A stretch of 64,000 bases of DNA from Trichopria drosophilae (lineage: Eukaryota; Arthropoda; Insecta; Hymenoptera; Diapriidae): assembly GCA_030407085.1 (NCBI GenBank), contig CM059587.1, forward strand, positions 19,379,001 to 19,443,000, written 5' to 3'. This document shows, piece by piece, positions 52,801 through 61,800 of the stretch. Position 1 is the stretch's first letter; each line of letters starts with the position of its first letter. The translations under genes were made by a program, and so were the position numbers. The notes beneath the pieces were generated by a model. That model was not told where the DNA came from, did not search any database, and worked only from the letters and a program-made list of their open reading frames with translations.

Positions 52801-55800
52801 TTCGGAACAAGCTAAGTCTCTGTATCTGGTGGAGTAATTAGTTACACTAAAAGATAGGATGGTTATTAATTCTCTATTCAAAATGGCGGTTCTCTGTCAA
52901 AATTTTGTTGAAAAATTTCTGGACGATCTAACTCAAAAGCTACGAGCTTTCGAAAAAAAATGTCGAGAATGAAAAGTTCTTAGAATTCATTGAGAAATGT
53001 AGAGGAATTTTTTTCAGATTTTTTAATATAGTTTAAGATTTTTCTTTCTCGAAAACTATCAACTTTTGGGAAAAAATGTATAGAATAAAAAACTCTTAGA
53101 ATTCATCAGAGAATGCACTAAATTTTGTTCAGAATTTTTCGAAAAAAAAAATACAATTTTGAAAAGAATTTTGAAAAAAATGTTTCAAAAATTCATTTAA
53201 AAAATCTGAAAAAAAAATCCGCTATATTTCTCGGCGAATTATAAGAATTTTTTATTCTTAGTATTTTTTAAAATAAGCTCATAATTGTTCAGTTAGAGCG
53301 TACAGAAATTGTTCAACAAAATGTTCACTGAGAACCGCCATTTTGAATGGTGAATTAATAACCAGCCTATCTTTTAGTATAACTATTTACTCCACCAGAT
53401 ACAGAGATTCAGCTTGATTTGAACAAATTTTTTCAAAATTCACGATTTTTGTATGTTTAAACCGCCATAGTGAAGAAATGGCGTCAGATATGGTCAATCT
53501 GAAACCGGATTTAGAAAGTTCGAGAAAAAATACAATAGGTATGGTTATATCAAAACGATTGAGTGACTTTCTCTGAGAGAAAGCACCTGATGAAAAGAAG
53601 TCAAAATTTGGGACATTTCAGGACGAAACGGGTTAAGGGGAGGATAGACCCAAAAACTCAGATCTATGAAAATACAACTTTAACAAATTTAAAATAATTA
53701 TTTCTTTAGTCATTTTTGACGTGGAATTCAGTGGTGCTAGAATAAAAATTGTAAACAATTTTTTTGGCCCATATAAAATTATTTTTTTTTCGAAAAAAAT
53801 TGAATTGTTTAAAATCCATCCATAATTATTTATAAAATATATTTTTACGTTCACCATCATTTTTTTGAATTTTTAAATTAATTTAGAAAAATGTAGAAGC
53901 ATTTTTCCCAAAAAATAAATTTTGTTTCTCGCTAATATGTAGGTGTGGAAAAAATTATTTTTAGAGCAATTTTTAACGTGGAATTTAGTGGTACTAGAAT
54001 AAAAAATGTAAACATTGTTCATGACCATTAAACAAATTGTTTTCTTCCATAACAAAATTATTTTTTCGAAAAAAATGGAATTTTTTAAAGTCGATCCGTA
54101 ATTATTTAGAAAATGTGTTTTTATGTTCACTCTAATTTTTTTTGAATTTTTAAATTAATTTAGAAAAATGTAGAACATTTTTTCAAAAACGCAACTTTTT
54201 TTTCGCCCTAAAATTTTCGGGACAAGCATAACTTTTCCACTTTTTATTTTTACACTACTGTATTCCTCGTCAAAAATTACTACAGAAATAATTTTTTCGA
54301 ATTTTTTAAAGTTGTATTTCATACAGCTGAGTTTTTGGGTGTACCCTCCTCTAAAAAGATAAAATATGTTATATAACAATATTCCAGCTGACATGAGGAG
54401 GGGATCTACCTTTTTCAAATGATCATTTTCAATTTTACATTGTATTTGATGACTGGGATATTCTGAATTCAAAGTCGTCTCGTGAATTGTGTATGTGTCA
54501 TTTACCGTATTTGCCCGAATATAAACCCCCTTTTTTTTCGTTTTTTTCCACTCTGAAATCCCAAGGGGGGCTTATAATCGCAACTTTAGAAATATGGGGT
54601 TCGAAACTTTTGTTTGGCAACAGTGAAATATGTTGGTAGACCTATTTTCTGATGTTGGTAGAACGAATATTATCTATAGAAATGTTAAATATAGGGATAT
54701 TTGATGAAAAATTTGGTGATTTTCTGTTTGTGCAGTATACGCACCCTGAATAATCAATAATTAAAATAAAATATATTAAAATAATTTTAATATAAATATA
54801 TTAAAATAAAATTAACCTAGATCTTTTGAATGTGATCTGTGAATTTAAACAAAAAACAATCGGCTTGAAAAAAGAGGCACTCAAATTAGCTAAATTCCTA
54901 AAGGATTTAGAAGGAGTTACGATGCAAATTTGTAATTGAAGGTTATTAATGATGCCAAATTAACTTACAAATATTGACCTACCTTCTGATATACTACTGT
55001 AATTCCAGTAGAAGCAATCGATGCCAAAAGATTTAAAAGATTAAATATTGTTTATTATGTTATGCGTTCTGTAAAATGTTGCAAAATGGAAAAAAATAAA
55101 ATTTATTTTAAGCAATTTATTATTTAGGATTTTTTAGCTGAATTTTGGAGGCTTATATTCAAGTAAAACTTTTTTTTTTGTCATTTGGTCTTGAAAAGTC
55201 AGAGGGAGCTTATATTCGAGGGGGGCTTATATTCGGGCAAATACGGTAATTAACACGATACGCATTTATCGTAAAGATGTGCGATTCATTGTTCTAACTT
55301 CAGATTAATGCCTAGTTCCTTTTTGCCCGGTCGAGGAGTACATGAACTAAAGGCCGCAAGGTCGAAGCCACTAGTTTTATTTTTTTATTAAAGTGGATTC
55401 GTCAGTGACATAATTAGCATTCAAAAAGCTTTGGAATATTTTCTGAATCCTTTCCCGAATGCGGGTATAGTTTAATACCGGTATATTGTTTTCATTTTAG
55501 GAAACGCTCTGGACGACTTGCATTTAGACGATCCATTAAGTTTGGTAGATTCTATTCATAGGGAAACAAATTCACCGATTAGCAATTCGATTTCGGCCGG
55601 TCTGGCGAGTTCCGGGTTACTATGTAGCTCGGCGCCCGTCAACATACCCGGCATGGCTGAACGTACGGGTCTATCCAATTTTTCGCCATCGACCTCCAGT
55701 CCCCTGCAGCCGCTGCATTCCAGTTTCCTCACGGGTACACGATTTTCCCATCAGGATTCCATCGAGTCAGTAAGTAATAATACAATTACGACCATGTTAT

Positions 55801-58800
55801 TTCGACATAAGTTTGTTACGGTGTAAAAAAGTTACGTACCCAAGTAGCGAATGTTGTCACGTAGTCAAAATGTTTTAATTCAGTAAAATTTGCTTTTCGG
55901 TCTACCAATTATCCTGTAACTTTTTAGTCACGATGAGAAAATTGTCTGGCTAAAACAGCTTCCCACTGTCCAGCAGATCTCGATGTAAGTCGCGAGTGAA
56001 GACGTAAACTGACAATTAAAATTCGAAATCCTCAACATTTTTTTTCTTTAAATAGGTATACTTTTCTTATGTCTTTAAGAATATTTCTACATAATTTCTA
56101 GACGATGTGGTTATTTATATTATTTTTATATGATTTTTTAAAGTCGTTAGTAGTGCATACAATATGTACGGCATGAAAAACATCGGAAGTTATTGAAAAA
56201 ATCATTGAAATTTTAGAACAGAGATAGTTATCTTATTCGTGACGTATCTGACTTTTTTGTAGGAAATTTTGTGCTCTACAAAAAAGGTTCAGTGCATTTT
56301 TGTCGTATCTAACACGGTAATCAATACGGAAGCCTTAAAATGAAAAAAGTAGTGATTTTTTTCACTATTAACGACTTTAAAAAATCATATAAAAATAATA
56401 TAAATAACCACATCGTCTAGATATTATGTAGAAATATTCTTAAAGACATAAGAAAAGTATACCTATTTATAGAAAAAAAAATGTTGAGGATTTCGAATTT
56501 TAATTGTCATTTTACGTCTTCACTCGCGACTTACATTGCGATCTGCTGGACAGTGGGAAGCTGTTTTAGCTTATTTTTTTCCGTGTACTGACAAAAACAA
56601 AAATTTTAGACGATGCCGTTCATGAACCAAGTGTCGGATCCCTTCAGCAATCACATCTCGCAACTAAGCAGTTCAGCATCGAAGCTTAGTGGTTTCAGCA
56701 ACAGCTTGTTCGACTTTGCCCCCCAGGGGGTGTCACCGTCGCGGGCCCAACCGCTCCCAGCTTCACCGCTGATCAGCGCATTCTCGATAAGCCCGAGCAA
56801 TACCAATTCCCATACTGAAGTAAGAAATTTTTTAAAAATAATTTTTTATTTTATTATTGGCCAACCTACCGGCATGTTCTAATTTTTTGACAGATGCAAA
56901 TGCAGAGATTGCGGGAGGAAGTGACGTCAAGTAGGGCACAGTTAGCAACATGGGACGATCGCATAAACCAAGCTCGAGCTGCCTGCGCTGCATGGCAATT
57001 GGAAAGCGAAGAGTTCAAACGCAAGGCATCCATCGCTGAAAAACAAAGGGACGAGGTAAATAATTGATATGGCTGATTCTCCAAAAACAGGGCATTTTCA
57101 AGAATGAAAATTTTTGTTTTTAAATTACTGTAAATTCGTTTTTTTTTAATGGATTCTTGCTTATTAGCACCAAGTTAAGTTATTGTTAAAGTAGTCACGC
57201 TACAAAATGATTTTAAAGGGAAGGGGAAGACTTTTACTATGACGCATTTTCATACGGCTATATAAACCAACAATTGCTTATTAAAAACTTGAAAAAAATA
57301 ACTCTAAAGAGTCAAAAACATAATGTACATATCTGATTTAGTGCATTTTTGTGAATAAATGAAAATTATTTATTAAGTAATAATTAAAAAAATAAGAAAA
57401 ACACATGAATTTTTGAAGAAGTTTTAGACAAAATAAATTTATTAAAGTTAATGTGTCATTGGTTAGTAACTACAATGATAATATTATATTCATAATTTTA
57501 ATAAACAATATTATTTCATAATAAACTTGATTCATAACGTTGTAACAAATATAAAGTTTAATTTTGTGGTTTTTTAAATTATACTTCAATAAATGTCTAA
57601 GAGGAAGAGAAATATAAATGTTATTTATGATTTGAAAAATATTTTCTGCCTCGGGTTACACTTTGTTCTTGTTTCGTACCTGATACGCCAAATGTTTGGT
57701 AACGACAATAAAAGTGACGACAATGAAAATTTGTAAAAAAATCCAATTTTACATATTTTAAACAATAATAAATTAAAAAACAAATTGGCAGTAACGTTTA
57801 TTCCTTTAATCTTTAAGTTTTCATCGTTTTTTAATTGCTGTTTGTATCAAAATACCAAAATTAACACGGGTGACGACAATTAATTTAATAAAAATACGTG
57901 GTATTTTTATACAGTTTTTACTTGTTCATGAGGTAAATATGTTCTCTTTTCAAATTTCTATGGAGGATTAGTAAAGTGTAGTGTTTTTTCTTTGATTTTC
58001 TCATAAGTTTTAGTTAATTATTTCCAGTTGATTTATACCAGTTTACGCATTGTCGTTACCTCAGAGAAATTTCTTAAGACATTAATATTTCAATAATTAT
58101 AAGTATATATATTGATTTAATTAAATATTATACAGAGAGAAATTGTACAGTTTGAGCTGTACTATAGAAATATTATTTGAATAAATTAAAATAATTCGGT
58201 TTCTTAATAGCGCTAATATTTTAAAGTTTTGAACTTAAAGGTTTGGACATATCAAAAATGCTACTTTTAGTCTTTAAATGTCATTTTACACCAGTTTTTT
58301 GTATCAAAAGTATTATTTTTTCAAATTAACATGGGCCAGGGATATTTATTTAACATTTCTATCGAAATTTAATAATTTATTGTCAAAGTTTTTGTAAGAT
58401 ATAACGTAAAGACACGAAAATGCCCTGTTTCCCGAGAATCACTAATATAGTATAGAAGAGTTTATCGACGTAAACATTTGAAAATAATCCTGGGTAATTA
58501 CTTTATTTAACCCATTAATGCCTGAATATCCAAAAATCGTAGGTACAGTAACTTTGAGCTAAAATCTTTTAATGAAATCGCGAAAATTTCTATTTGGCAT
58601 AAAGTTGTTCTAGACGTTTTCGGGTATGCTCTACACGATGCGACCATTGAGAAAAGTGAAAATTTTCATTTTGTATTGTTTTTTGATAAATTTATATAAA
58701 AAATAGCTGTTTTTACTGGATTTTTTCGTAGAAAATCGCCATTTTTTAATATAAATTATATGTTTATCATATTAAAATTAATTAAAAACGTGTCATTAGT

Positions 58801-61800
58801 GTTTGTACCGACAAACTATGGATGTAGATTTTTTTAAAATGTTTTTTCCAAAAATAGAAAGCTTTGGAATGCAAAAAAGTTTGCCAATTTTAATTTTCCT
58901 TTTCTGACAGAAGAATTGCAATCTGAATCCTCCAAAACCCGGAATAGACACTTTTGTGAATAATCGGGTATTATAATAGTGAAAAAACTGAACTCTAATA
59001 ATGCCCGCGCTAGTGATATTTTTTGCATTCCAAAGCTTCCTATTTTTTGAAAAAAAAAAATTAGAAAAATATATCCATAGTCTGTTGGTACAAACACTAA
59101 TGACACGTTTTTAATTAATTTTAATATGATAAACATATATTTTCTGTTAAAAAATGGTGATTTTCTACGAAAAAATCCCTTAAAAAACGCTATTTTTTAT
59201 ATAAATTTATCAAAAAACAATACAAAATGAAAATGTTCACTTTTCTAAATGGTCGCAAGATTTTAGCTCAAAGTTACTGTACGATTTTTGGACATTGAGG
59301 CATTAATGGGTTAATTTAACAAATATTCTCATTTCATTTCTTAGACTAAAATAAAAGTTCAGATGACCAGTATTTAAAAATTTGTAATTTCTTTTGGAGT
59401 GTTGAACGATTGAAATTTTGAACGCGTATCATTCTGCAGGCATTGCAACAAGTCAAAACTTTGAAAGTTGAGAATGAAGCGACAAGCGGCGGTGGTTCCT
59501 ACATGCATGCCCTTCGACGTACTGGCGAGCTTCGTTCTCTATCGATAACCACCCTGAAGTCGATACAATCTCAACTCCGAACGGACCTGGAGGAAGTAGA
59601 GAAGGTAATATCAACAATTAATAAATTTACCCCTTCGTGCATGTGCAGAATGTTTTTGACAGTGAAGGTAAAAGAATTTAGGTTTAATTTGGATTTCAAG
59701 TGTAAAGTTGCAGTAAGAAAAAATGAAAATTTATTGAAAAATTCATTATAAATGTGTTATCTCGCGAGTGGCGCCTCGTGGAGATTAATTTTTAAAGCAT
59801 TCACTTGAATGATAAAAAAGTAAGTCGGAAGTAATTGAACCCCTGGCGATCAAAAGGGGATAACGCGCGAAACGCCGGAGAATTTGTTGGCCCCTCGGCT
59901 CGTAATTTTTTTACTTTCGAATTTTAAAGTTTTCATTAGATATCTTAATAGGATAATTAATTACGCGTATTTTTTGTTAAAATCAAAAATTTCTATCCCT
60001 CTTCGTTTTTAATATAATCGCAAAAAAACGAAATTATTTGAAATATAAAATAACTTAATTATTTTGTCTTTAACTCGTCATATCTTTTACAATAATTGGA
60101 ATTTTTTAATGAAATTTTTAGGGAATATGCACTATTCTATCTACAAACTAACATATTTTTCGAAATTATGGTTAGTTATTACGGAAATTTTTAAAAAATT
60201 CGTTTTTACAACACTCCGGGATTCGAGGGAATTTCAATAAATCGAAATTTCCTTCCCACCGAAAATTATAGAAAGGTTCAAAAAAGTTTTTGGTAAAGTT
60301 ATAGACTAATCTGACTTGTAGTTTTCAAGTAACAATTGAAAGTTGTAATGCTGTTGCGTCGCGTCGTCTCTTTCACGAATTCCATAAATTAGAAAACGCG
60401 ACAGCATTACAACTTTCAATTGTTACTTGAAAACTACAAGTCATATTAGTCTATAACTTTACAAAAAACTTCTTTGAACCTTGCTGGAATTTTCGGTGGG
60501 AAGGAAATTTCGATTTATTGAAATTCCCTCGACTCCCGAAGTGTTTGAAGCTTTCAATGTCAATGTTGTGCAGTAAAACAAAAATCAATTTTTAAAAAAT
60601 TTCCGTAATAACTAACCATAATTTGGAAAAATACGTTAGTTTGTAGATAGAATAGTGCATATTCCCTAAAAATTTCATTAAAAAATTCCAATTATTGTAA
60701 AAGATATGACGAGTTAAAGACAAAATAATTAAGTTATTTTATATTTCAAATAATTTCGTTTTTTTGCGATTATATTAAAAACGAAGAGGGATAGAAATTT
60801 TTGATTTTAACAAAAAATACGCGTAATTAATATTCCTATTAAGGGGTCTGTCTAGTAGCTCGCGCCGAAAAAAACGCGATTTTCGTGATTATTTCTTGGG
60901 ATACTGGATATAGGTAATGATATAAAAGTTATTAGGCTTAGTAAATGCACTCTTGAAATACATAAAAAAAATTTGTTCTTTTATTTTATACATGTATTAT
61001 GACCAAAAACGTCAACCAAACGCAACACCTCGAAAAGTAGGTAGGTCCGCCTTGTTGATAAAATCTCGGAGCTGTGTTGTCTGAAACAAAAAAATCAAAG
61101 TGCTTTAGGTTTGGTATGACAATGGCAATGTCCCCTGTGAATTTTGTTCAATTATTATAAAAAATTATAAAAAGGTGAAGAAAAAACAAAAAATGTGCAA
61201 AAAACCGTTTTTTTTCGCCGATTTTTGAAAAAATAATATAGTTAAATTCCAAATTTTTGAACAAAATTTATAGGAGACATAGCGATAGGTTTAAAGAATA
61301 TGTGGTTCAAATTTCATAAGGATCGATCGAGTAGTTTCGAAAATTTCATCATCAAGGCGAGTAAAAGCGTTGTTTCCAGAAAAACGCGTTTAAAGATTTT
61401 TTTTTTACATGAAATTCTTAAAAAAAAATTACTTACACCTAGTCAGCGATGCCTGGACCGTACAAAATTCCTTATCACACAATATGTCTTAATATATTTA
61501 CTTTCGAAAAAAGTAAAAAACAAAAAACCGATTTTTCAAAAGTGAGTTACTAGACAGACCCCTTAAGATATCTAATGAAAACTTTAAAATTCGAAAGTAA
61601 AAAAATTACGAGCCGAGGGGCCAATAAATTCTCCGGCGTTTCGCGCGTATCCCCTTTTGATCGCCAGGGGTTCAATTATTTTGTATTTACAGGCCTTCAG
61701 AAATGTTTTATTTTTTGTAAAACGTAAAATCACTTTCACCGAAATCTTTAACGTATCGAAATCTTCATATTGATTTTTCATGTCATCCATTAATTAAATA

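Larger units (their letters stand above)
49932..55500 (+). other. unk: unk intron 7 (5.6 kb), repeat-rich
   Basis: It contains the hAT-like element 50291-50983, a P/THAP-type relic 51244-51967, the TTAA foldback 52555-53636 and a TA-flanked element 54503-55248. 53640-54330 contains a diverged tandem duplication: 'taaattaatttagaaaaatgtaga' near 53875 and 54153, each followed by similar sequence. No other exon is recognised. Confidence 0.55.
57056..59439 (+). other. unk: unk intron 10, two elements end to end
   Basis: 2384 bases. 57074-58441 and 58507-59314 are two transposons that together account for about nine tenths of the intron. The ancestral intron may have been only about 200 bases long. 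Confidence 0.65.

Noticed and set aside
61300..61545. 81-codon frame inside the nested TTAA element
   Set aside because: Its composition is simple (Lys/Phe/Ser), it runs into the terminal repeat, and it has no transposase motif.
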